DNA of 64,000 bases, from assembly GCA_025766275.1 (NCBI GenBank), contig JAFKAC010000005.1, forward strand, positions 1,984,001 through 2,048,000. The letters are read 5' to 3'. The DNA comes from Lactarius indigo (Eukaryota; Basidiomycota; Agaricomycetes; Russulales; Russulaceae). Shown here piece after piece: positions 35,721-47,247 of the stretch (positions are counted from its first letter, which is position 1; each line of letters starts with the position of its first letter). The notes under the pieces are model-generated. The model was not told the origin of the DNA. It ran no database searches and worked only from the letters and a program-made list of their open reading frames with translations. The position numbers were made by a program, and so were the translations under genes.

Positions 35721-38317
35721 TCAGTCTCCCGTCCTGTCGTTGCATCTGCATTTCTTCCCCCATTCTTTCCCTTCCCTATGCGTGTCTAATTGTTGTAGCT
35801 GATCTAGACCAACCCTCCTTCCCTTTTGTTGCGTGATTGGTGTACTTATTCCGCATTGTATCAAATGACCATCTAGCGTCTCGCGATTCCATTGGACCGA
35901 GAACCCCATGCGCCATATGGACCAGAAGGAACCGACCCTGGCCTAAGAGCCGGCCTTGATCTTCTGGCATGGAGAGCCTAAAGCATAAGTGCCTGCTGTC
36001 CGTCACACACACAAAGTCCGACGAGTGTGTTTCATCGCTCGGATCCCTCCAAATCCCTGGGCGCGTACCTTGAGAACTCCTGTAAGCAGCAGGCGAAAAC
36101 ACGCTCTCGTAATGTAAAAAAAATCCTTCCTGGGGATAGCTCCCCTCAGTCAGACAGACGTCTTGACAGCTCGCCGAAGGAGGGGGGGAGGGAGCATTAG
36201 AAGAAGTGCTAAAACGCAAACACCCGACGCATTGCACGATGTCCATGGGGATAACGAACGTAATCTGACAGCTCCCGATTTAAAGCAGCAAGCTGTCATA
36301 CGGCATACTCGCATACTGCAACAACGGCATACTGTAAAACTGCTGCTATGGTGCTTGAAGCGAGCAACCCCGTATTATGTGCGCGCGCAGAAGTCGACGG
36401 CGGGACGAAGACACGCGTAACGACGACGACGACAACGACAGCGGCGGTGGTGGTGGCGTCGGCGTCGGCGGACGTATCGGTGTTAAAGACCCCCCGAACA
36501 AACTGCCGGTCCGACATGACTGCGTTGGTCGCTTGCTCGCTCACGCTTGGGCCCTCTCGCCCATAAAAAAAAAGATGAATGAAAGGTGCGTTCCTCGAGA
36601 AGGAAGACGGAGAAGGAGAAGTGCGTCCGTCGGAAGCGGTGGTGAGGCGGGGGCAAGGCAGGGCCGTAAAGCAAACGGGAATTGTGGCAAAGAACTGCAT
36701 ATGCAACAGCTCCCGGTGAGAGAGAACTCGAAGAAGCCCGCAGCTGATTCGTTCTTTCTCTCTCTTTCCTGCTCCCGCGACCGTGCATCCCTGCGCAGCT
36801 AGTAGGGCGTCCATGCTTACTGCTCTGTGGGGCCCTTCTTTCCATGTGCGTCGAAAGCCTGTGAATGCTGCGACGAGTCAGGGGGACACGCAAGGCAAGG
36901 CAAAAAGACTAGGCTGGCCAAGCAAGGCAAGGGACAAAGCGCCCGTACGCGCCTCCTGTAACAAGCAATACCTAGACAGCGATAAGGCGAGAGCTTGGCG
37001 GCCCACGGGAAGGCGCCCCCCATCCGTGCCTGCGCAGCCCACCTGCAGAACGAATGAAATGAACAGATGGATGGATACGAGATACGAAAGTGCGTGCCGA
37101 TGGGACCCGCTTCCCATTGCGGGCAGCTTTGCGCCGAGAGCCCGTGCGCCATGGCAAAGAAAAATCATGGTTGGCAGAGCACGTACACCATACACGCGCG
37201 CCGATAGGCCCCGAACGACCGTGAGAGAGAGCGAACTCCGCATCAAAAACGAAATAACAGGTGTTGTAGGCGGCGGGGTTTTTAACCTTATCTGCGCATA
37301 CTAGCCCCTCTTCAACCCGCCGCGTCTCTAGGAACAGGGCCACGCCCGTGTGTATAGTAAGTGGCTCTCGCAGGGGTCGTCTACCCAACGATCGCGGCGT
37401 TGCTCTCCGTCGCTCTGTACGACTTTTCGCTGTCGAACGGTCGTACATATGTGGCAGGCTGGTTTCACAGGCATACTTCCCCGTGCGTATGTGTGTGTGA
37501 ATGTGCGTGAATGTAATGGTTGGGCAGTGACTCAGTCATATCAAATTGGACTGTAAGAGGTACTGGCCTCTTGGTGAGAACAATACCAAGGACGACAAGA
37601 AAAGGTGCCTCGGCTATTACCGCCGCAGAAAAACCTATCCTGGTATTAAATCAAGGAAGTGGCACGTTTAATAGAAGTGGGGAAACCGATACTTAGGTTC
37701 AATTTGTACCCGATAAAGTTCTGACCCATCAGCAGACCGCAACCTTGAATTTGACCATCCATAAACTTGAGATAGCAGGCAGGGTCCAGGCTGAACCGCA
37801 TCCGCGCGCTGTTAGAGGAAGTAGAAATGATAGAAGCCTGCGGTGCATTGCAGGACAAGCGCGTTGCCTCGTGTACAGTCCTAAGCAGACTGCTGCCCGG
37901 GTCGGCCACGTGGCCCGAGCTGGGAAACGAACGCGCAACACGCATCGACATTGATGAGGCGTGGGCTAACATATGCTATCCGGCAGCCGAGATGCTCCAC
38001 CCGCGGAGCCGCGCACCAAAACTTTGAACGAACAGGGGCCGGCTCGATGCTCAGTTCCTTGGTCGAAGTGGCGATCCCGACCAGCGCCCACAGTCGTGGG
38101 AACAAAGCGGAAGTCGGTTGACCCGAGGTGGAGCGCGAAAGCGAAACAAACGCCGAACAAAAAAAGAGTCCCGTGCGAGCTGACTGCACTCGACTCGTGT
38201 GCTTCTGGTGATCGATTTTCCGCCTTCGCAGAAAGTACAGCACGCCAAACCTGGTCAAATTGAGGGGTACAGCCCATCCTGCATTCTACGGCCTAAACAG
38301 GTTCCACCTGCATCATG
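35721..38317. other. Intergenic region between convergent CAF1 and BZZ1
   Basis: 2.6 kb, no gene recognised. Trinucleotide-rich DNA (GAC, GGC, GGT units) spans about 36420-36475 and AAGGC units recur at 36890-36930. Long frames in 36300-37450 on both strands overlap these repeats and look compositional, not genic. Confidence 0.45.
36418..36475 (+). repeat. Imperfect trinucleotide repeat tract
   Basis: The sequence passes from GAC/AAC units into GGC/GGT and GTCGGC units. It opens several long frames on both strands that should not be read as genes. Confidence 0.75.
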
Positions 38318-41300
38318 TCAACCATCTAGCCCGATGAGAGGAAAATGGGCGCTCACATAGTTGCTAGGGAATATGCCCTTCCTACCCAGCGCATCAATGC
38401 CTGGGAAAAATTAGATCACAAAGGAATATCTTGACAATATGTGCGCCTTGTACTCACCCTCCCACCAACCATCAGCATAGTTCCGTCCGCCGGTAGCTCC
38501 ACTTGTTAGCTCAATTCGAGCGCCTTCCGAAACGTCCAGTTCGTCCGGTCCCTGGGACTGGTAATCATACAGCCCACGAACTTCCGGAAATGTGAACTCT
38601 TCTAAACCGACTAGGTGGTGAGACACCTACCAAATTTCCCGGAGCCAATAGAGTGTTCGGCGCCTGAATCTGGCGCCGGAGTTGCATCAGCTGCCTCTAT
38701 GTAGGACGCGGGTACAAGCCCTCGGCCACCATCTTCGTCGACGACCTTCACCCACCCAGAGCCGTCATCCTCCTCAACTACACGCACAGTCGCACCGTCT
38801 GGTACGAGACAGGTAAGAGAGGTAACGACAAGGGCACGATTCAAGAAGGTCAGAACTGACCGCGCACGGCAAGCTCAAAAGGAGATGTAGGAGTAAAATC
38901 ATAAATGACACGGACGATGGGAAATTCCGTCTCCGGAATGGTGAGGGTGGTGGATTGCGTAAAGGAGGAGGCAGTGGGCAGTACTGTTGAAGACGCTGGA
39001 GAACACGTGAGGGTGAGATCTTCGATCCTAGTTGAGCGGAAGGCAGCCTCACCTCGTGAACTACTTCTGGAAAGAGTGGGTGATGAACCCGAAACAGACT
39101 CCGAATCCGTTACTTTCTGACGAACACCGCGAACACCCGAGCAGTCGGCTGCTAGCTGCATTGTCCAATGGAAACGTTGAGACTTTGTGCTTGGCTGATG
39201 AAAAACGCACCTTCAGCTCGCACTTTGAATGAACAGAGAGACCGCACGCCTTGCACGTTTTTCCCTGCTTGCTAAGACCCCAAATGGACGTCTGCATAGA
39301 AGGCCTTGGTCAATCCATTAGCGGTAGACTGAGGTCTCACGTACGGCACAGTAACCGCATTCCGTGGGTATCGTGAATGAGGAACTCTTGAACGAATGCG
39401 GTCTCTGGGAACCTTCGTCACCTGAGACAAATCATAAAATTAACAGGGTTCTTTTTTTGAAAATTCCCAGGCGCTCACCCCCAAGGGCTGTCTCAATGAT
39501 TCGGATTTCCGTCTCGAGAATTGACTGAGAGGTTTCGTATAGTGCCACCTGATGTTGTGCGTCTAAGAGACCCTGTGAGAAAACAACAGTTCACTAGTCA
39601 TGGGAATTCTCGGAATGTTGCGAGGGGAACTGTGACGTACATCGATAGCGTCAACGCTTCCTGATGAAGGATTCCCACTTCCTGCGTCTACAAATGACAT
39701 TGCTTGCTCCGCCACTTTCCCTGATGCACGTAGGAGGGGAAAGTGCGGGTCTGTGAGCGCTCCCATAGTTAAAATCCTTGAACTTACTCTTTTCCTCAAG
39801 TAGAGGCTTTAGTTCCAGTAATTTCGCGCGGGATCTTTGCAGTTTGTTCTGGAGAAAAATCTTGGCGCCATCTTCGACATTGACCTCTGCCTACACCCAT
39901 TCGCGTCGGTGCCCACATTCAATACACTGTATCGCTTACAGTATCGTAGCGACTGGCGCAAGGCTCAAAACTCCAGTCTGTTGGGGAAGCGAAAGGGCGC
40001 AAGTTATGTTCGATGAACACTGCCTGATCCTTCTTGGAATTAATCTCTGTGAGCGCCACGCCAACGACGGAGGCTTGGTTCTTCAGGGCGTCATGATGAC
40101 TGAGCTGAAGCGCCTGTGCGTGTTGGAGGACCGTCACGACATTGGTGATGTAGTTGGACTGGAGGTGTTCTATATTGCGTCAGTGGCTTATCATTAATGA
40201 TGCAGAAAGTTCTAACGGTGTTGCTTTTTCGGAAGTCAGGGAGCACCGTCCACGAAAACAAAAGTTTTGCCTTACATTTTCTATCCTAGCAAGGTCCTCT
40301 GTATATAGCCTGTCCTTCACGTTGTTGGCAATGACAGTGGACATGATATACAAACTTTCCCAGAGACCTTGAGCGTAATTTCGTGGAGAGTGTCTCCCAA
40401 ACTTACTTCTTCGCATTGTGCATGTCAACTATCTGTTGTTGATACTGCTTCGCTGCGCGACTGGAGTGCTTGTCATCCTGCGCTCGTTCCTAATATTAAT
40501 TGGTCAACAACATCCAAAGGTGGGGAAAGGGGAGCTAAAAACCTGCTTCTGGCGATAGGTTTCGACCTCGGCGCACTCTTCATCGTACTGATAAAGGTAA
40601 CCATCACCGGGATCATGGCTTTGGACAGCACGGCCATACCTTGATTTTGCTCTGAAACGCAAGAACACGTATGAGTGCCTGTGACAACTTTGATTGACGT
40701 TGGATGTGCCTCAGTACCTTCGAACGATCACTGTAGATACGATCCGTATCTGCCAAAACCTTCTGGTAGAATTGTGCTTGCTAGATACGCTACTCAGAAA
40801 GCGCAATCGAAACGATGATTCACAACTCGCCTTCTTTCTATGACCCTCGTTCTTCCGCGCTAACGAGGTCAATACGCCAACAACCTGCATGTTGAGCGCG
40901 TCTGCGAGGTTGAGGTGCTCCTGCTGAGAGTTCACGAATGAGGCGATGATCTTGGAATATGCGTTTTCCAGTGTACTATCCCATATCAGATGGGGCGCAA
41001 TGAGCCAAAATCGAGTATCACCTCTGCACGAGCGTGTCATCATTCCATTGCTTCGAAGGCTCGTCCCCCACTACGGCGAGCGCCATCTTCTTATTCTTCT
41101 TCTCAACGGCCTTCTGGGCCAGAGCCATCAATTTGGCCGCATAGTCACGTTCGATTGTTGCGCGCTCGCGGTAGAGTTCTCGAATCTGGGCAGGAGTCGT
41201 CTCGCACTAAAACGATCACATAGCTACGAGAGAGGGTGTAGATACTTACGTCGATAAAAATGTCAGCCTGGGCATCGGACAGATTCGCCACACGATCTAC

Positions 41301-41381
41301 CTGATCCTAGGCCAGGCATCAGCATCTAACCGCGTTTGGGAAGATAAAAGTGGGCACGGGAAGGCTTTCGCCGTAGGACAT
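38318..41381 (-). CDS. BZZ1: BZZ1, F-BAR/C1/SH3 actin-patch protein
   Basis: Bzz1 binds membranes through F-BAR and activates Las17/WASP-Arp2/3 actin assembly at endocytic sites. I resolve 20 exons without a frame break. The start is MSYGESLP (41358-41381) joined to DQVDRVANLSDAQADIFID. The F-BAR continues IRELYRERATIERDYAAKLM, STLENAYSKIIASFVNSQQE, LNLADALNMQV, QFYQKVLADTDRIYSDR, VYLIM-like NLYIMSTVIANNVKDRLYTE, and QALQLSHHDALK. The C1 zinc finger is complete (HSF...ECGYCATSIWGLSKQGKTC, KACGLSVHSKCELK). Two SH3 domains follow: VRVIYDFTPTSPFELAV with GSGWVKVV and GLVPASYIE; then GLYDYQSQGPDELDVSEG with DGWWEG and GIFPSNYV. Exon 6 (40640-40651) is 12 nt and exon 10 (40217-40223) is 7 nt. The intron after exon 4 starts with GC. 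Confidence 0.95.
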
Positions 41382-41568
41382 GACCGGATGACCTCTCGCT
41401 ACAAGTGCCCTTTCTTATCGTATGTAGTTTTCCAAACGAAGCTTATCGATTCGTCTGCCAGTCATGGTGGCCAAGGATGAGCGGAGCATCGCGCGGAGGT
41501 GGCAGGAGGTTAACATACGCAGAAGAGACGTACCGGTGTGAGATGGAGCGGACTAGCCACTCAGCTCG

Positions 41569-41590
41569 GGCCTCAGGCCTCAGGCCTCAG
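41569..41590 (+). repeat. Short tandem repeat, 7-bp unit x3
   Basis: GGCCTCA is repeated three times in tandem. No function is apparent. Confidence 0.7.
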
Positions 41591-44084
41591 AATCCAGACT
41601 CACCACCTTTGGTATTACATCATCGCAACCCGGTGCCAGGGGTGAGCTATTCTACAACTCAGGTCCGACCGCAACCTGGACTGTTCTAACTTTACAATGA
41701 ACAAGCGTAATTAAATCTCCTTTGGGATGGCCAAGGTTATGATGGCCAAAAAAAAACTTTTGGCGATTATCTCCATATTTCCCACAAGTTGATTTCCCAT
41801 CATGACAGAAAGAGGCGAAATGCGAGACAATGGGGTGGGGTCCGTTTTTATAACCCGGCACCCGCGGTCATGCGGGACCTCTTTTACTTACAGGAGTCTC
41901 CGCGTTGATGCAGACAACGGTGATTTCACCTCGTGCAGGTGGCGACAATTAATGTATGGGTCAGCACAAGGGTTGGCAAGAGGCACAACATTTTTCTCAC
42001 GGGTATACACAAGTCAAATTTCACACGAACTCCCCCACCTACCCCAGAAGAGGGTGGCCGTCAACCTGGGAGGAAAGGGAGGTAATGCGGGGGGCAGCCA
42101 CCTACCCACATGGAGAAAAGGAGATGAGGCGTTTCGGGATGAGGCTGTTGGCTATATGCAAAAAGAGTGCGAGAGCTCGTGCACATACATCCAGCTGACA
42201 CGTCGAGCTAGGATCTTCCCACACCATTTTGTGGAAATTTTATGAGCGGTCACCGCAGGAACGGACACGTTGACACCGGAGATTTGACTATGGCGGAACG
42301 AGGTGTCCTCATTTTACGTCGCATGGGTTGCCTTGGGACTGCCGCGGCACATGCTGTAAAGCTGGCACCACAAGTTCTATCTGAGTCATAAACAAGAAAT
42401 GAAGCCGCCTAGTGGTCAACTGACCTCCAGTGCTGAGCGATTTCGTAGCAAAACCACCTCATAATTTCTTTACGAAATCTTGACTACTAGTTACGCACGG
42501 CCGATGCTTCCCTAATGGCCGAGGGAAACGAGGGACACAACAGCACGGGGAATTGATTACATATGAAAACTGCGGTCGTCCTTGGTGCTTGCGAGTGTGT
42601 GTCGATCCCCAGAAATACCACGGAACCACGGAAACAGAGCTGTGGGGATAGACATGTCAACCTTGCCCGATTCAGCAGCATGGAGAAACCGGCCGGAGAA
42701 CCACAAAGAGAGGTCAAGCCGACCCTCCCCAGCAGAAAAATGAGGTTACTAAGACCCGGACAAATGAGCAAATGCCGAGGCGTTATATGTGGGGGGAAGG
42801 GGGAGAATGAGAGACCACAATAGGTGATGAAGTAAGGAAAGGTGTAGCACGCGCCCAATGGGCTGTGCTTTTTGAGACGGAAATTGATGGAGATTGGATA
42901 ATGTTAACGCTTGTACCTGACAAAGCATGCGGCCGTGAGGGCAGGAACAAACTAGACTGCTGTATGCCTGCTCGTGCTGGTGGCACTTGACTACTGGCGG
43001 CTCATAATGGGCGCGCATGACAGGGTCCGGTCAAACCTCATCGATCACGGTGAGGTCAAACCGAAGGCCAGGAGAGTGGAGCTAGAACGAAGGAGCCTGG
43101 GAACACCTAGGTCGATTAAAGGATTCATAACGTTCCCCTCGAAAAATCGCCGAAATTGTGAGGGCACCCCGATTTTGCGGCTTGATTGCCAGCGCAGTAT
43201 GATTGAACTTTTTATTGCTGACGCCTGAGAAACGAAATGTTCGCAAGAGGTCATGGTCTCGTAAGGGTGGGATCCACTTGGAACGGTGATTTTCTTTCTT
43301 TTTTACCTTTTAGCTACGTTCTACCAGCCGCCAATGGTCCCTGAAGGTATCCATCATGACAGCCGTGGAAGGACGCAGCCGAGATAAGATTGCCTATTGG
43401 TAGGAATGGTATCATTGCCCTTCAACAGTCTTCCAACTACCAGAGGTGTCGTTCCCCCAAAAAATCACCCTGGAATGAACTCTGAGCCTCAGTTGCGCAT
43501 GTTTTTCACGCTAAGACACGGGGATTATATATAAAAAACCACGTGTGCCCTAACGCATCGGCCAGCCAGCCTCCTCGAGGCTCCTTATATGATGACAGTC
43601 ACGAGCTCAAATGCTAACTATGAACGGGGGTGAGCCGATGATTGCCTGCAGCTATTCGCGAACGCGCGTCTCACCGCCTGCCTTGCCTTGGAACAGAACA
43701 CTCTGCGTCTTTCCTAGAAACTTCCGAGGCGTGATCTCAGTGCAAATTGTCACCCTATTTTTTTCTCTGCCAGCCATCGGCGACACATTTGGGCGTCAAT
43801 GCCTCTGCCACGCTCACGGCATCGTGGAACCGAGGTCTTCGGGAGACCTGTCCAGAGACCAAACCTTGGGATCACGGTAGTCCCCGAAGTCTACGGCCTA
43901 CCTAAGGCCCACGCGCAGTTTTTTTAATTTTTTTTTGTCAACGGCATCGCGCGTGCACATCCCCGTTTCCGCCGCGCCGCTTCCGAATTATCCTCCCCCG
44001 GTCTCCCTGGGGCAATTCTCTTGTACAGTGACGCGCGCTGGCCGCACGCGTATAGGGTTCACATCATGTAAGGACCTTTCAATG

Positions 44085-44090
44085 TATAAA
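44085..44090 (+). promoter_or_regulatory. TATA box of the secreted DPBB gene
   Basis: TATAAA, within TGTATAAAAGCAGC, lies 138 bp before the ATG at 44228 and is followed by a pyrimidine-rich leader, as in strongly expressed fungal genes. Confidence 0.6.
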
Positions 44091-44227
44091 AGCAGCCCTC
44101 GTTTCTGTTGCTATCCCTTCTCCAAGCCGGTCGTGTCCCTCCCTCCTCCTCAGCCGAACGCCACCTTTCATCCTCCCGCGGAAACACCTTTGGGACACTT
44201 CTCACGCTTGCTAACGCCTATATCACG

Positions 44228-44795
44228 ATGTACAAACTCGCTTGGATACTTGTCGCGTTCTTCGCGTTCACCCTCTCTGCCCTTGCTGCTCCCATCCCAG
44301 TACCCGACGAAAGCCAAGAGCTAGACAAGCGCACAACGCACGTCGGCAGGGTACGCGCATATGTATCATTCTACTGCGCTTTGATGCCGACCATCGGACT
44401 TGCAGGGGACCTGGTACGAACCCGGCCTCGGCAATTGTGGCTGGACAAACAACAGGAACCAGCTTGTCGTTGCTATGCCCAAGAGCTTGTACGATCAAAA
44501 CAATGGAAGCAATTGTGGGCAGGTATGGTAGCGCCATTACAACCGCATCAACCCTACCTGACCCCTTTCGTGTAGATGGTCCAAATCAGTTACGGTGGCA
44601 AATCGGTCACGGCTAAGATGGTTGATAGCTGCCCCGGCTGCGGTGGCAATGACCTAGGTAAACGTCGCATTATTGACACATTAGTTACGTTGGGCTAATG
44701 CGCATTTGGCAGACATGTCTCCTGCTACGTTCGGAACACTCGCGCCCCTTAGCGAAGGTGTGATCAAGGTTTCGTGGCACTTTCTGAAGAAGTAA
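44228..44795 (+). CDS. Small secreted double-psi beta-barrel (RlpA/expansin-like) protein
   Basis: Four exons (44228-44350, 44406-44522, 44576-44657, 44713-44795) give 134 aa. The signal peptide MYKLAWILVAFFAFTLSALA ends at AAP, followed by a propeptide with a Kex2-type DKR site. The mature part is a single double-psi beta-barrel: GTWYEPGLGNCGWTN, LVVAMPKSLYDQ, NCGQMVQISYGGKSV, AKMVDSCPGCGGNDLDMSP, and FGTLAPLSEGVIKVSWHF. Four Cys can form two disulfides. Such stand-alone DPBB proteins in basidiomycetes are extracellular and are thought to bind or loosen wall polysaccharides; no second expansin domain is present, and enzymatic activity should not be assumed. A strong TATA box precedes it. Confidence 0.9.
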
Positions 44796-47247
44796 TAGTG
44801 CGCTTTCCTGGTACTCCTCTGGTAGGGGACGCGGCAACCATTTACACGCGCACACGACTTCAACGTTTCGGAGGTACCATATGCATTCACGATTATTTAT
44901 TTTACTTTCACGATTTCGCCCGCGCCATGATGTCCTAGAATATGATACTCCAGCCTCTGGTCAGGCGACTTACTACGTCGGCTGATATGTATTTTTTTTT
45001 CTCTTTCACACGGTTTTTCTGTCCAGTTACTTGCTAGATGTGGCCATGGAGCGGCCGTAGCGCTTCCGGTGTTGTGCTATTTTTGACGTACTTGTAGATT
45101 GCAGATTACATGAAGGTGTGGCATAGAAGAAGTCAAAATAAGAAAGATATTCTGATTCCGTTGAGGCTGCGCGTATCGCTTAGCTCGCGACTCGTCCTCC
45201 ATTCTCCCAGTTCTATATTTTGTATTCCTTTTCGTGGCACCAAAAAAATCGTGTCTACAAGCGCTCCGTCTGTTGATACGTTCCGCCGGCCGCTCCCTGC
45301 CGAGAAAGCCACCTTCTCAATTCCGCGGCCAGCACATCTCCTTCCCTTCGCTCCACCCTACAACGCACCTCCTCCGAAACCTTCGAATTACTTGCCCTCT
45401 CTGGCATTATCTACTCACAGGACAGATTCATGGTCTAAGCGTCCTTCCGCAATATATTCGATTACGTGTTTCCATGGGCTGGATGCTGTCTTGTGTTACA
45501 TCTGCTTGGCCCCAATCTCGGAACACTTTTTTCTGCGATCGTGGATCAATCGTGGTCGTGGCTGCGCTACCTATTATACCATTTATCATTTCTAGTTTTT
45601 TTTTTCGCGGCGTTATAATAGTACGCCAACAAATTATCCTGGGTGCTCGGATCTCTGTCGCGGGCGAGGCAGTGCTACTCTTTTCGCCTCATGGTCCAGA
45701 TGCGGTGCATGTCGGCATGCGCCACTTGCGACTATCATCACTACTCGTGCCTTCAGTCGGCAGCGTGGTAGACCAGAATAGCCGGATCTCGCTTTCGACT
45801 GGTGTTATCCCTCTTCTATCGGCTGCTCTATCAATTCGACGGTGCAGCTAGGAGGTACTAGACCGGCCAGACGCGCATCGATTTCTGATACCAGCTGGTT
45901 CTCGTCTTCTCAGTATCTCTCGCATCTGGGAACTCGAAACCTCTCTGTGCGTGTCCAGGGCAGCTTCAGAGGCGTCCGGCTGATGCCCATCCCTCGCTTG
46001 CAGTAAACCCACTAACCATACGGAGAATCGACTTGCAACTCTCTCCGTTTGCGAGGAACTAAGCATAGACATATCTTCTTCCCCCAAAAGATTTTGGATA
46101 TTTGACATGCCTCATCGTTCAGAGATGCCCTTCATTCTTGATCACCACCTGACGACGGACATTCTTCCGCCCTACGACAAACACTTTTTTTTCCACTTTT
46201 TTATTCCCACTTTCCTTTGTTCACTTTCGACCATTGAGTTCGTCGGTTGTCCAACTCTTTCCCAAAATTTTCAAAATGTACGTTTCATGCTTCGTACTGG
46301 CCGTTCGGTGTATAAGAGTACGGGAGCGCATTCCGCGGGATTCGGCAATACTCGGCCCAATGAAAATTTGGGGTAGGAACTCGCAGAATGCGTAAGCCGT
46401 GTAGCGGACGCCACCAGTGTAGTATGGTTTTGGATCCCGGGCATCGCCTATGTAGTAGAGGATCATAACGTAGCCAGCCATGCATGGGACGGTCACTCCA
46501 CGACAACATTCATTGTCTCTTCGCACTGACGTCACTCGACTGCCGTAATCCCCACCCAACCTCCAATGAGCTCCCGCAGCCCGATGTACTGAGCCTTTCC
46601 CGCTTATGCCATTGTGAATACACTCAAGTCGCTGGGGGAGGAGGGGAAACGGTTTTTTCTGACCCTCGACACTCGATTGATTCGCGGCGGCTCGTCGCCG
46701 GAATTACAAAACTATGTCCGAATCGATTCGGAATCAGGTGCATCTCACAGCCGAAAAGGAGCCGTGCAAGAATCACGCGATACATACTATGCTGTAAAGA
46801 CGACCGCCTCTCTTTTTCACTGTTTTATGAAAGGGTTGAGTGTCCCGGACATAAGGTGTCGGCAACCGAGAAGGACGGGAGGTGCGGAAATGGGTGGAGA
46901 GAGAACCTTGGGATTCGTCCCAAGTCTGGAGTCTCAAGCTAGAGGTACCCAACTAAGAGAGCTAAGGGGCACGAATATGATGCTTCAATTACCGCTCAAA
47001 GAACGCATCGCAAGAGCGATGGAGATCTGATTGGAAAGGTCGGTTATCTCTTGTCCAAACACGTGCATGCTGTCATGATAATTGAGATGTTTGATGGGAT
47101 GATTGGGTATGTACCATGTGTAACGTATACCTAGGTATGTACAAATACGAGTGAAGTGGAGTGCATACAACAACACGACACTAGAAATAGAAAACAAATG
47201 ATGCTGCCACCCCCCTTTAGACGACACTTCCTCTTCGAAAAGATGGA
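44796..47247. other. Intergenic region before the RIF1 3' end
   Basis: 2.45 kb. Plus-strand frames at 45110-45595 and 45234-45851 overlap in different frames, and a minus-strand frame lies at 46221-46559; none matches a family I know or forms a supported spliced gene. The stretch 46180-46275 resembles a pyrimidine-rich 5' leader before an ATG at 46276, but its frame closes after 29 codons, so a decayed or short gene is possible. Confidence 0.4.

Larger units (their letters stand above)
41382..44227. other. Long intergenic region
   Basis: 2.8 kb without a recognised gene. A 7-bp unit GGCCTCA is repeated three times at about 41569-41590. Plus-strand frames at 41802-42245 and 42563-42823 lack homology and codon-like composition that I can see. 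The last 150 bp is the promoter of the secreted-protein gene. Confidence 0.45.

Noticed and set aside
36296..37450. Several 100-170-codon frames on both strands
   Set aside because: They overlap one another on both strands across trinucleotide and AAGGC-repeat DNA, have no recognisable motifs, and show no splice-linked continuation. GC-rich repeats explain the lack of stops.
45110..45851. Two overlapping plus-strand frames of 160-205 codons
   Set aside because: They occupy different frames of the same DNA and neither shows a family motif, signal peptide or consistent splice pattern. Left as unassigned.
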